The translations under genes were made by a program, and so were the position numbers. From Notospermus geniculatus (taxonomy: Eukaryota; Nemertea; Pilidiophora; Heteronemertea; Lineidae): a DNA stretch of 64,000 bases. Shown one piece after another: positions 10,719 to 21,446 of this stretch. The stretch's first letter is position 1; each line of letters starts with the position of its first letter. The notes beneath the pieces were generated by a model. That model saw only the letters and a list, made by a program, of their open reading frames with translations, had not been told where the DNA came from and made no database searches. Location: the NCBI GenBank assembly GCA_002633025.1, contig NMRB01000199.1, positions 4,727-68,726 on the forward strand. The letters run 5' to 3'.

Positions 10719-11810
10719 TCAGCGGGCAAGCTCTAAGACATCAACTGCCCGTATTGTTGATCTTGAACCAGTCTGTCCATTGACAATAAACCATAAGGAT
10801 CCGGATATTCCGATTGACATTGAGTGCTTTCTTTGTCTACGGTAAACCATTCCACACAAATAATTGATGTAAAACTTCTGAAGTGATGTGGGCCATTTTA
10901 CTATCACATGGGAGAGCCTAACCTGACTTCTTCCATTGGAACAAGTGATCATTTCAATTAGACCGAGGTTTGTGTATGAAAAAGTATGAAAATGGACAAA
11001 AACGGTTCTGGTCAAATAATCCAATGTTAGAGTGTTATACGTATCCGGCAGGTTAATGCTGTCGGAGTACAACCGAGCGCCATGTTCTGATACATGTAGG
11101 TTGAATATCTTTGTTGTCACAAGCTTTCTGTGGTCATAACTAGCCCAGCTAATCAACAGTGATAGGTCGAGATCGAGGAAAAATATTCCGATGTTGCACT
11201 GGGCCTTATCGACGTGCAATCGTGCAGTTTTTGCGGTGGCATTTTGTGATAGGTGAAAAACAAATTCATTTTCCCCTGATTCTAAGATGAATCTGTAAGC
11301 TATCATTAATAACGCGTCACGTAGGTAACAAACTGCAGATATACCTTCCATTTTATCTTGAATGGTCCAAATGTCGTTCACCATGTCAGCGCGACCACTC
11401 CACTCTAAACATTCTCTCCTGGTCACGGTTTTTAAGTCTATTCGGCCAAAGTACTTGCCACTTTTAAAATCATACATTCTTAACAAAGGCCTCAAATTAT
11501 ATTTACCCTTTTGTCTAGTTCTACTTTTATAAACCTCGAAGAATATTATGTAATTTAACCTCAATGCCAATGACTGTACGTAGCAGTCTTCTAATGGCCG
11601 TTTGTAAAGTGTTACATTGTATCTTAGTCGAAAACTTGCACTGTTGGCATCGATACGATACGCAAGTGACCTGATCCATGGAAAATCTAATTTTTTAAAT
11701 AGCACAAGGAGAGGTTGTGAAAAATGGACTACTGCCAGCGGAGATTGACAGTTTTCCACGGGAGGTATAAATGGTAACCTCCTATAGATAGAATATTCTC
11801 GTAATCTTAT
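10719..11810 (-). CDS. Exon of unrecognised gene, paralogue 2
   Basis: The open frame runs from the stop at 10719 past the first plausible internal start to about 11810. There CTAG could be a splice acceptor; an in-frame TAG lies just upstream. No ATG sits at the start, so this is probably a terminal exon. Its opening segment (RRLPFIPP) and the block SFRLRYNV align with the exon at 7433-8425, showing a local pair of diverged paralogues in the same orientation. The sequence is rich in alternating hydrophobic stretches. No known domain, signal peptide or membrane span is recognised. The two copies are separated by retroelement insertions. Confidence 0.7.
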   Translation of the reverse strand: MRLREYSIYRRLPFIPPVENCQSPLAVVHFSQPLLVLFKKLDFPWIRSLAYRIDANSASFRLRYNVTLYKRPLEDCYVQSLALRLNYIIFFEVYKSRTRQKGKYNLRPLLRMYDFKSGKYFGRIDLKTVTRRECLEWSGRADMVNDIWTIQDKMEGISAVCYLRDALLMIAYRFILESGENEFVFHLSQNATAKTARLHVDKAQCNIGIFFLDLDLSLLISWASYDHRKLVTTKIFNLHVSEHGARLYSDSINLPDTYNTLTLDYLTRTVFVHFHTFSYTNLGLIEMITCSNGRSQVRLSHVIVKWPTSLQKFYINYLCGMVYRRQRKHSMSIGISGSLWFIVNGQTGSRSTIRAVDVLELAR

Positions 11811-11838
11811 CTAGATTGTTTAACAAACATGTCAGTGA

Positions 11839-12290
11839 CCGAGTTCGACTGGAACTCTCGGGTCGAGTAAGAGTAGATTTTTCACGTGATCAAATTTGAA
11901 GTACGCATGTCGAGTAGGAGTTCCGCCCGAACTACAAATCGAGTTCCTCGAGTTGTTGAAAGATGGCGTCTGCTAGTCATGTCAGTACAAATAATGACAA
12001 CCACCCAATTTTTGTTCAAAAGATGATAAACATACCAAACAGTTCTAACTGAGGTTCACTGGCCACAAGAACAGATTTTCTTACATATTTCCAGCGAATT
12101 CGGCGATTTTTTGCTGCTGGTCGCCATGTTGTCACGTGAGTGTCGACTTCGGCACTCATTCCATCGAGGGTTCAACCCGAGCAACGAATTAGGTCAAATA
12201 TGACGTCAAAAGAGTAGCTACCCGAGGAATGAGTTCGGCTCCGACTCGACAGGACCGAGTTGAACCTCGGGTTCCAGTCGAACTTGGCCA
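11839..12290. mobile_element. Short inverted-repeat element
   Basis: GAGTTCGACTGGAACTCTCG at the left is matched in inverted orientation by GGTTCCAGTCGAACTTGG at the right, giving a MITE-like element of about 450 bp. Further diverged GAGTTCG/CGGGT motifs lie inside. No coding capacity and no certain target duplication were seen. Confidence 0.55.
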
Positions 12291-12546
12291 ATCATATGGG
12301 TTGACCATGATAATTTCAGGGGTTTTGTTTGGGGGCATTGAAAATATGAGGGGATATTTCGCACGGTAAACTACATGTATTTCAATGCAGGCACTCCAAA
12401 TGGGCGTAGAAACACAATTATACCACTGGAAGACAGCTGGTTGTGCTTTGGTCCCACCACACTGTCTCAAAACTTTAAAATGATTCTTCTCTGAATTATT
12501 TCTTTGTCAAACAGAATATTTAAAGTGCCTTTTTGCCAGATATTAA

Positions 12547-13531
12547 AGACAATAATTACGCCTTCATTGTTTACATTCAATGTTTGTAAACATGAATGTT
12601 TACATTATGTTATTTTGGACTTTCGGGACATGCCAACCCACCAAAATGAATATTTTTGGAATCAACATCATTTCTAGAGGGGGCATGCCACCAACAATTT
12701 GCTCATAAGACAAAGAAAGCCTGAACATACTAACGTTCCGACCTAAAATTTCGCCAGCGGTATGACGTCGAAATTTTGACGTCAATCAGCCAGAGAGAGT
12801 CCTAAAATTTCGCCACTTTGCGAATTATCTGAGTTTTCTTTTAAATATGATGGTTATTCTTTTGAATAACGCGATACGATTGCAGGAACACCTGCACCAG
12901 AGGCCCTGTATAAAACTAAGTTAAACTGATTGGTACATAACCCGAGTATCAGCCGTCGCAAGTTGGCACCCGTACGAAAGGCAAAAATCAAGCGCCGCGG
13001 CACCGAAACACCCACCAAAAGGGGTTCTGTAATTTCGCCAATTTCATTTAAAGCAGAAAAAAATATGAAAAACCCAATGTTTTCTTAAACACGGGGAAAC
13101 AATGTCAACTTTGGGTTACACAATCGGTACAGTCGCATTTCAAGGTAAATCAACGAAGGTGGGACACAGGGCAGCTGGACTGAAACTGCCTGCCGTTTTC
13201 TTTCAAATTCGTCGTAAGCAGCAATTGAGCGACATGAAACTTGTGACGCACACATTTGACGGAGATTTAAACTGAAGCTGATGTACGGATTTCAATAAGA
13301 AACTGGGAAAACATAGAGTGCATCTACCTCTTTCACATCGTGCAAGAATTTGTGTCGTTGATGAGACAGACTTTCAACAATGCAGACGGCAACCGAAAAT
13401 GTGCGGATTTTTTGCGCGCGTGACGTCATCGTGACGTTGGCGGAATTTCAGGTCGGGACGTTAGTGAACAAACAAAATGTAAATAAACAATGAATTTCGT
13501 GGCCCGCAAAAATATCCGTGATACATTATCT
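12547..13531 (-). mobile_element. TTAA-targeted MITE, copy A, interrupted
   Basis: TTAA flanks both sides (12543-12546 and 13532-13535). The ends match, in inverse orientation, the 250-bp element at 22062-22311. Here the middle is interrupted by another element at 12730-13464; removing it gives a unit of about 250 bp. A TTAA target suggests a Kolobok- or piggyBac-mobilised non-autonomous element (inference). Confidence 0.85.
12730..13464. mobile_element. Nested TIR element inside the TTAA MITE
   Basis: The termini are inverted copies: CTAACGTTCCGACCTAAAAT at the left and the complement of CTAACGTCCCGACCTGAAAT at the right. The related uninterrupted copy at 22062-22311 shows the pre-insertion sequence. 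The target is probably TA (TA at left, mutated TG at right), as for Tc1/mariner-mobilised MITEs. At 735 bp it has no transposase frame. Confidence 0.8.
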
Positions 13532-14460
13532 TTAACTATATGGTAAATAGAGAAACAGGTTTTTAAAGATCTACTTCTAGATCCACGTCAGATTGCTGCG
13601 CGCAGGTTGGTAGGATCAGGTACTAGTCTACGATGTCACGAGCAGTATCCCTCATCTCTCATATTCAGTTGAAGATGTGTAATGTACAGCAACATTCAAT
13701 ATGGTGATGACTTGGAGTGGTTAATTAAAACTGATGGCCTATCGGAGCGTCACCAAAGTCGATAGGCTTGTGCACGCCCTACATCGGCACTAAAACAGCG
13801 TCCACATTATAAGCCCTGTTTACACGACATAAAAACCCGCATCGCACCCGGGTGTTTTCTGTTGACACCTGTTAAAAGCACGGGTCTAATAGACCCGGGG
13901 ATGAAAAACTCGGGGCTAATTAGCCCCTCCGAGCTCGAACCGTTTTTGGAGGGCTTAATTTAGGTCCCCGTCACAAGATTTTACATGTAGTATTGTTGAT
14001 TTTTCAGAGCCGGGCTTGACACGGGTCTCAAAAACACAGAAAAAAATAACCGTCTCCAACCTGAGGCAAAGGGTGTCTCATCGATGTGTGAGACAGGTCC
14101 CGTCTTATCCACTGAGTAACCCCCTGTCTCGTTCAAAATTAAATGTCTCATCTTGAGCCAGAAGGATTCTCAAGCGCGATCTTGAGACAGCCCCGTCTCA
14201 AGATGGGGACTTTGAGATGGGGACCGTCTCAAGATCGGGACGTTGAGACGGTCTCCGCCTCAAAAGCATAATCTGGAGACCGCACCGTGTCACACTGTAA
14301 GAACAACGCATGCGCATGTATACAGTGGAATTCCGATTTCGTCTGCACGAGCGGATATGATTTACATGATTTATGATATAAGTAATTATGGTTTCCGATA
14401 CTAGTACATTGTTTTTGGTCGTGGTATCTGTCTGTCTGTCTGTCTGTCATTCTGTCAGCG

Positions 14461-14930
14461 TCTGTCACACCTTAACTTGGCTACTTTAACAACTACAACC
14501 CTGGAAACCTGACCTACCCCCAGGTAACTTGACCCTGTCAACATGATGAGGTGATCATTTCAGGTCTGTGATACCCGGGTCATTGCGTAACCGATATATC
14601 AAAAGATGATATTGTCTGTCACACCCTAACTTGGCTAAGTTAACAGCTACAACCAGGAAACTTGACCTACCCCAGGCCCCTTGACCCTGTCAACATTATG
14701 AGCTTATCATTTCAGGTCTGTGATACCCGGGCCATTACGTAATCGATATATCAAAAGAAGATGATATACACGTATTGTCTGTCACACCCTAACTTGGCTA
14801 CTTTAACAGGTACAACCCAGGAAACCTGACCTACCCCCAGGTAACTTGATCCTGTCAACATGATGAGCTTATCATTTCATGTCTGTGATACCCGGGTCAC
14901 TGCGTAATCGATAACATATCATATTCATGG
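14461..14930 (+). repeat. Minisatellite, about 155-163 bp unit, three copies
   Basis: Copies start at about 14461, 14615 and 14778, each opening TCTGTCACACC(T/C)TAACTTGG and containing a GTGATACCCGGG block. A short (CTGT)n run precedes the first copy at about 14429. Confidence 0.88.
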
Positions 14931-14951
14931 TGAGATTTGATATGCAAATTT

Positions 14952-15776
14952 GATAACATGAGATAAGTCAGAACCTGGTGATGGTAGAAGCCTAAAACCT
15001 TCACCTACACCTAGGTTATCAACAATGACCTTTCAGATTACGCAATGACCTTGAAGGCCAGAGGTCAAGGTCAAACAGTTCTAAAATGCAAATCTGCTCA
15101 GAATGTCAGGAAAAAACTAATTAGAAGCCCGCATTAACCATCTCCTATACGTTTAATCAAGAATGCCTGTTCCAGTTACACAATAATTCTCAAGGTCAGA
15201 GGTCAAGGTCACAGTCAACCGTCACAGATAACATGAGATAAGTCAGAACCTGCTGATGGTGGTAGCCTAAAACCTTCACATACACCCAGGTTATCAAGGA
15301 TGACCTTTCAGATTACGCAATGATCTTGAAGGTCAGAGGTCAAGGTCAAGGTCAAACAGTTATAAAATGCAAATCTGCTCAGAATTTCAGGAAAAACAAA
15401 TTAGAAGCCCACATTAATCATCTCTTAGGTTTAATCAAGAATGCCTGTTCCAGTTACGCAATAATTCTGAAGGTCAGAGGTCAAGGTCACAGTCAACCGT
15501 CACAGATAACATGAGATAAGTCATAACCTGCTGATGGTGGAAGTCTAAAACCTTTACATACACTCAGGTTATCAAGGATGACCTTTCAGATTACGCAATG
15601 ACCTTGAAGGTCAGAGGTCAAGGTCACACAGTTCCAAAATGCAAATCTGCTCAGAATTTCAGGAGTAACTAATTAGAAGCCTGCATTAACCATCTCCTAG
15701 GTTTAGTCAAGGATGCCTCTTCCAGTTACGCAAAACTTCTCAAGGTCAGAGGTCAAGGTCACAGTGTACCAGCTCT
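14952..15776 (+). repeat. Minisatellite, about 277 bp unit, three copies
   Basis: Units start at about 14952, 15227 and 15505 with GATAACATGAGATAAGTCA. Each contains several AGGTCA/TGACCT half-sites (such as AGGTCAGAGGTCAAGGTCA) arranged as direct and inverted repeats. The arrays look like nuclear-receptor half-site clusters, but similar GACCTTGACC-rich repeats recur elsewhere in the window (25.6-26.0, 28.1-28.5 and 39.7 kb), so they may be sequence fashion rather than regulation. Confidence 0.9.
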
Positions 15777-16711
15777 AGAGTAGCAACTTCATAACTTCAA
15801 CTGGAACTTGGCTTGTGGTAGATTGGCTACTGTCATCACGATCGGAAACCATTGACATCGCTCCGATGTCCTGTTCTTGTTCGTATTTGCTACTGTCTTC
15901 AGTGGTTCAGTGGGTGTCCTGTACTTTACTCTTCTATGTAAGGAGCCAACAGGTGAACAAGAAACCTGTCCATGTGCCCCAAAAAGGCTAGGCCTAGCTA
16001 AAGTTCGTTGATTGACATCTCGTGTCATGATGTGATACGGTACCAGTAGGTGTACCGGTAGTTTAATATGTAGCTAACTAATGTAGGTCCTGTACCGGCC
16101 TGTCTCTCTGTCAGATGGTCAGAGTAGTTGATTAATTTGCTGTTTACCGGTATTCAATTTCAGCTTTGTAGATCGATGAGGTTGAGAAAAATTCATCAAA
16201 CTTGTATGTCACACACGGAGATAGCTAGGTGTCTCCAGGACTTGTCTGAAAAATGTAGGCAGTTGTTAAGTGTCGAGGAAGTTGTCTCAAGAAGTCTCAG
16301 CCAGAGACATGCATGTGTCTCAGGTGCTGTCTTAATTGATATTAGAGACCTTTCTGCCTCAAAAATAAGAGACAAAAGGCGTCTCAAAAGGTGCCTCACC
16401 ATGAGACATGCAGGTGTCTCACGGTGCCGTCTCAATTAGATACATTTTTGTCTCGAAAATACGAGACAAAGGTGTCTTAAATGTGTCTCAATTTGAGACA
16501 TGCATGACCAACATTGTGGAGACGTTTCTGCCTCATCTTGAGACACCCAATCACAGTCACTTATGTGCCTCATTTAGAGGCACCCAACTGCCTACATTGA
16601 GAACAAGCCGTGGAGACACCTTTCTTTCTCACTTTGAGACGGTTATTTTTTTCTGTGAACCCCCCAAAAGCCCAGTGATTTCTATGTAGTGTAAACACTG
16701 TAAACAGGGCT

Positions 16712-17627
16712 ATAAATATCGCGCGGAAAAACCCGAATGCCGCACGATTTACGTGTGGACGTTTCACTCAAATAAAGCCCTGTTTCCACTGCAACGGATT
16801 CCGCTGCGGTTTGCGGCGCCGGAGTGGTTTTCACAGGGTTTTGGATAATCCTTCGATGGTTTAACAATACATTGCGTATTAGTTATACCATAAACTAATA
16901 AAAGAAACTATAAACGTCTCACTGGTGATTTCAATATTCCCCGACTTGTCCGCTTCTAGCCCTCATAACTTTGTTCGTATTCAACGGATTCCACTGATTT
17001 AACTTGCATTGTAAAATAGATTATCTTGTCCATCATCGCCCTACATTTCATTTCAATCGATCAACGCACTTAGACATAACACTAGTTTGAACCTGGCAAT
17101 GATATATCAAAAACCCCGAGCACGATGTAGCACGAAGCAGACAATAGTGGCTTTCGTTGGTACAGATGTCGCCACTGCCGATTGCTTGGAATCATTTCCT
17201 GGAATAAACGAAGTCATGACGCAGATTATTCCGGAAACAGCCGAAGGTAAACCTCGTGGTTGGCTTTTTGCCAAGGAGCAGACAGCTTCGTACATGATCG
17301 ACAGGAAATGGAGGAATCCTCAAGTTTGCGCAAGATCGGCACTATCCTGATGCCACGGGTACATGTAGTTGAATTTCCGAAAATGAATCTGTGGGGTCGG
17401 AATGAGGGTTTTGTTCTCGTCATCACTGTACAACTCTTAATTTTATAGTCGGGGAAATTCCTTCAGGGAACAAAAGATCCTATTGTTACATTCTAATCTC
17501 TGACAATTGGTTTCTATACCCATGCCGCCTAATCCGTCATTCAACAATTACAATTACAATTACAAATAGTTTATTGAAGCCCCCAATAGAAGTGGACACT
17601 TTTTACAGGGGGGGGGCACTATTTACT
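16712..17627. other. No gene seen; possible second element end
   Basis: AGCCCTGTTTCCACTGCAAC at 16783 resembles the terminus of the preceding element and may start another one whose far end I did not find. An 87-codon open frame at 17087-17350 has no family resemblance and I do not call it a gene. Confidence 0.5.
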
Positions 17628-17629
17628 GC

Positions 17630-19475
17630 TACACAATGGGCGAGTTCAGAACATTTGGTGTGTTATGTGTTAGTGTAACAGATCTGTTACAGATCTGCTA
17701 CACTAACCACGAATTCTGAACTCGATACAAACACTGCTGTTACACCAGTGTTAGTGTTACAGATCTGTTGAATCAATGCTGAATCTAACAGATCTGTTAC
17801 ATAAACACCAACACCTAACAGATATGTAACATAATCTGTTAACTTAATCACAGCAACCTCAGATCTGTTAAGGGAATTTCTCTAATAACTTTTTTATTCC
17901 ACCAGGTATCTTCTCCCGGTTTTCAGAAAAATGATCAGGAGATCGGCCTCTACAAATGCAATCACTTGGTTGTTTTATTCCTGTTTTGATGTAAAAGTCA
18001 TTAACACTAACCGCTAAGTGATTAAGGAGGTGTTACACCGTCTCGAGTTCAGAATTCTGTGTAACAGATCTGTCAAGTAAGTCAGCCATCTTGTTTTCAC
18101 TTGGAGATAGACCTTCTTTTCAAGATGTTTTTCGAAGATTTTATGCAAGCTATAGCCGTAGAGCATTTAGAAAGGGTTGATAACCATGTTCGAACGTCTG
18201 CTACAAGTTCGGAGTACCGGTACCGAGGTACACATCGGATTGACAGTAGGCCAGTTAGATGAGATAACTGACGAGTTTCATGCATGGTTAAATCAAGGGA
18301 GAGCAAGGCATGTTACACATGAGATGGGACAGTAGTGCAGCAATGAGTTTCAGCAAAAATTCATGGTTTCAGTGGATCATTTCCTGGCAAGTCTACAGAT
18401 TAGGGGAAGCCGGGGCACAGTGAATCGGAAAATTACTTTGTCGATTTTCTCATAGTCTATTGTGAGCAAGCTTACCATTCTGTGCTGAGCATAAGAGGTG
18501 GGTGTTGTGTACAAACACAAGGCATTAGATCCTGGCCACCACCTTCACACTTTTGGTGAGACACATTTGAAAAAAAAACTCCAAGTGATTCACTGTGCCC
18601 CAGTACCGGGGTAGAGTGAATCAGCCTCCAGGGCAAAAATTTATCTGGCACTAAACCTTGTTAAAGGTGCTGCACAGGCTTGCTCATTATAGGTGAACAA
18701 AATTACTGTATGGGTGTGACATCTGCAATTAGTCTGGGTGAGCACACTGAACTAATTACTTATAAAATGAACTATCGGTAAAAGAAGGCAGATAGTTTCT
18801 AATTATGTCGTAATGATACATCAAATGCACATAAGGCATGATGAGCACACATTATCTGACTTGTAAAATCAAAATCTATCAATGGGCCATAGTGAACATG
18901 GTGATTAACTGTGCCCCGATCCAATGTGCCCCATGTGCACACAGACCTAAACCTCTTCTCCTGGTTCATGCTGCTTTTGTTCTGAGCAAACTCCCATTCA
19001 GTATATAATGACAAATAGACATGCTAACTACTGCATCATGTTTTTATTTATATCTCTGGGTGGTGTTCAAAATGTGGCATATAAACTGAACTGGCAGAAA
19101 TTTACTTTTGATGCCTAAAAACATACTTTTGCTTCCTTTTTTGTAAGTAGTGATCCTGAAGATACCATGGAAACTTTATTGGATGGGTGTCCCCAAACAC
19201 AAATAGTGATGGTGTCATTATGGTATTGCCCCTTGCCAGTTTTGAAAAAAATGCCCTGATTCACTGTGCCCCTTGATTCACCGTGCCCCGGCTTCCCCTA
19301 CTAGGAAATGTTAACACCGTGTCAACAAGCTGTTACCACCATGTTAACATCATGTTAACTAGAGCACGGTCTGACATGCTGTTTAGGGGTCCAGGTTAAC
19401 ACTTACACTGACAGATCTGTTACACTAACACATAACACATAACACACCAAGTTTCCTGAACTCGCCCACTGTGTA
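17630..19475. mobile_element. Non-autonomous element with AACAGATCTGTTA repeats
   Basis: The ends are inverted copies of about 50 bp: TGGGCGAGTTCAG and GTGTGTTATGTGTTAGTGTA at the left, the same in inverse at 19400-19470. Near both ends the palindrome (T)AACAGATCTGTTA recurs: at least five more or less intact copies at 17680-17890, one at 18060 and one at 19415. Dense palindromic subterminal repeats suggest transposase-binding sites. A second element is inserted at 18413-19308. No transposase is encoded. Confidence 0.75.
18413..19308. mobile_element. Nested TA-flanked TIR element
   Basis: The termini are GGGGAAGCCGGGGCACAGTG at the left and the inverse of the same with one change at the right, flanked by TA (18411-18412, 19309-19310). 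The motif GGGGCACAGTGAATC recurs in the interior in diverged forms (near 18600, 18915 and 19265). TA flanks point to mobilisation by a Tc1/mariner-type transposase (inference). No coding capacity. Confidence 0.8.
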
Positions 19476-19589
19476 ACGTCGATCAGTATTCCCGTATTTC
19501 TGTGTTTTCCTGACGGATTAAGCGGCAACTATCTCAACAATAACCATTCTAGCCTGCGACTATTGTTGGGGAACACTGAGCTACAGAAA

Positions 19590-21446
19590 CACTCACAGAT
19601 GTTACCCCTGCCCTCAAATGGACGTTCTACATTGGTTCTAGGAAAAACTGTGTTGCAATTTTGCCAACAGGTTTTGGAAAAAGTGTAATTTTCCAATTAT
19701 TGCCATGGCTCATCACACCTCCAAAGAAGCCAAATGACATCCCTCCTGCCAGTGCGTCTTTTAGCATGTCATGTAAGATCGAAAGAGTTATGGCGCATCT
19801 TGAATTTTTAAATTTGCAATTCGTATCAACGAAGTGGAAACGAAAGATAAATTTCAAAGTTTAATATACACCGTACCTCTGTCGTTCTAACGTCATACGC
19901 TTAAAGACGCTCTTGCAGCAGGCGATATTTGTGGTACCAACCATTTCCTGAAATACATTACGTCATGGATATGACGTCCAATTTCGTATTTCGTACTTCG
20001 TTTTTCGTCAGATTTGCGAAAACTCCCTAATATACAGGGGAGTTCAGTCAGAACATTTGTTAATTTGACAGAGCCCTGTCAAGATGAAGAGAGCGACTCG
20101 CAGGATGAATCAGCAAACTATTCACAGGTCCTCCTGTCCAAGGACATCCCTTGGAAAGAACTCGAAAAGGGGCTGTACAGGTTGATTTACATGCACCCTG
20201 AAAGCCTTGGCACAAAAAAGATTGGTTCACTTCTCCGTTCTGAAGTGTATGTTGAGAATGTAACTGCAACAGTCATTGATGAGGTTCACATGGTTTCTGA
20301 ATGGTGAGTTCTAGTTACTTGAATCCTGTGGTAGCCAAAGGGGCCCTACCATGTTCTAGTTCAGCTTTACTTCAGCTACATACCCATGATAAAAAGGTAG
20401 AACCTTTGATTGTGAAATAAATTGAGAAGGCATAGTTTTTTTATTAAAACTCTTCAAAGTAATTTAATGATCATTGTATAATGATAACAATTTATATTTT
20501 AAACATTGTGTAACCATTACATGTAATGATTGCATTGTATGAACACCAGTACTCAAAGATGCCTTTTCCTTAAAAATCTTAATCTTAATAAAATGTACCA
20601 TATTCTTTCTTTTTATGCAAGGGGAGACAACTTTCGCCCAGCATTTCAGGCCCTCGGAGGGCTAACCTGCATATTTCCTGATGCGGTACATTTGGCCCTA
20701 ACAGCCACTGCAACTGAGGCGTGCATCCAGGAAATAATATCAACATACATTTCAAAGATACAGAAATTATCAAGGTGAACCCAGATCGACCAAACATCTT
20801 CTTGGAGATTCGTCAAAGACCACCAAATATACAAAAATTCCACAAGCTGAACACTCTCATTCTGCCACTGATTGAGGAACTGAAGAAAATGCACACCAGT
20901 TTTCCCATGACAATAGTGTACATGGAGAGTTTAGAGGCTCTTGGCTATTGTTACACATATATTGAAAATGAGTTGAAAGAGAGTGCGTACATTGGTGAAA
21001 GAATTCCTGAGAACCGAATTTTTGCACAGTATTATAAGCAAAGTACAGTTGAAATGAAAAAAGTGGTGATTGGAGAAATGACAAAGCCCGTTCCTAAACT
21101 GCGTTTGATTCTGGCAACAGTTGCCTTGGGCATGGGTCTTAATGCCCTCAGTATTGAACGTGTGATACATTTCAGGCCTCCCACTACGCTGGAGAAATAT
21201 ATGCAGGAAATAGGACGGGCAGGAAGGAAAGGGCAGAAAGCCCATGCCATTTTGTACTACAATAATAGTGACATTGCGAAAAATCGAATAGGCATGATGG
21301 CATCTATGGTTGATTATTGCAAAACGGAATCCTGTCTGAGAAAGGAACTAGTTGAACACTTTGGATATCATGAGACCGTTTTCGAAGGCTTGCCTTCTGA
21401 CTGCTGTTCAAACTGCAGACAGAAACATGTCCAACAAAATGAGTGA
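19590..21446 (+). CDS. RecQ-like DNA helicase gene, spliced, damaged
   Basis: This is an ATP-dependent 3'-5' DNA helicase of the RecQ family. A 5' exon has the Walker A block LPTGFGKSVIFQLLP (about 19656-19700). The next coding block ends at a donor after 20303 and contains the Walker B box IDEVH followed by W. A 318-bp intron (20304-20621) leads into an exon with LTATAT (motif III). After a one-base frame change near 20742 the C-terminal helicase domain follows, with LATVALGMG, QEIGRAGRKG and a RecQ zinc-binding region (C...C...CCSNC) ending at 21446. Motif Ia is not visible between 19745 and 20040, where 250 bases look inserted or intronic. The RQC/HRDC regions of full-length RecQ are absent. 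The gene is tail to tail with the DUF6589 gene. Whether it is host-derived or part of a mobile unit is open. Confidence 0.85.

Larger units (their letters stand above)
13812..16711. mobile_element. Large non-autonomous element with GTCTC subterminal arrays
   Basis: AGCCCTGTTTACAC at 13812 is matched by inverted GTAAACAGGGCT ending at 16711. Inside each end lies a field of degenerate GTCTC/GAGAC motifs (about 14090-14275 and 16200-16640), like the subterminal transposase-binding repeats of hAT- or CACTA-type elements. The centre holds two minisatellites. No transposase is recognisable. A similar AGCCCTGTTTCCACTG terminus lies just outside at 16783, perhaps a second element. The target duplication is unresolved. 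Confidence 0.65.

Noticed and set aside
14461-15776. Regularly spaced repeats that might be a CRISPR array
   Set aside because: Units are 155-277 bp with no unique spacers, and the sequence is eukaryotic.
17087-17350. 87-codon frame
   Set aside because: No family resemblance, splice context or paralogue.
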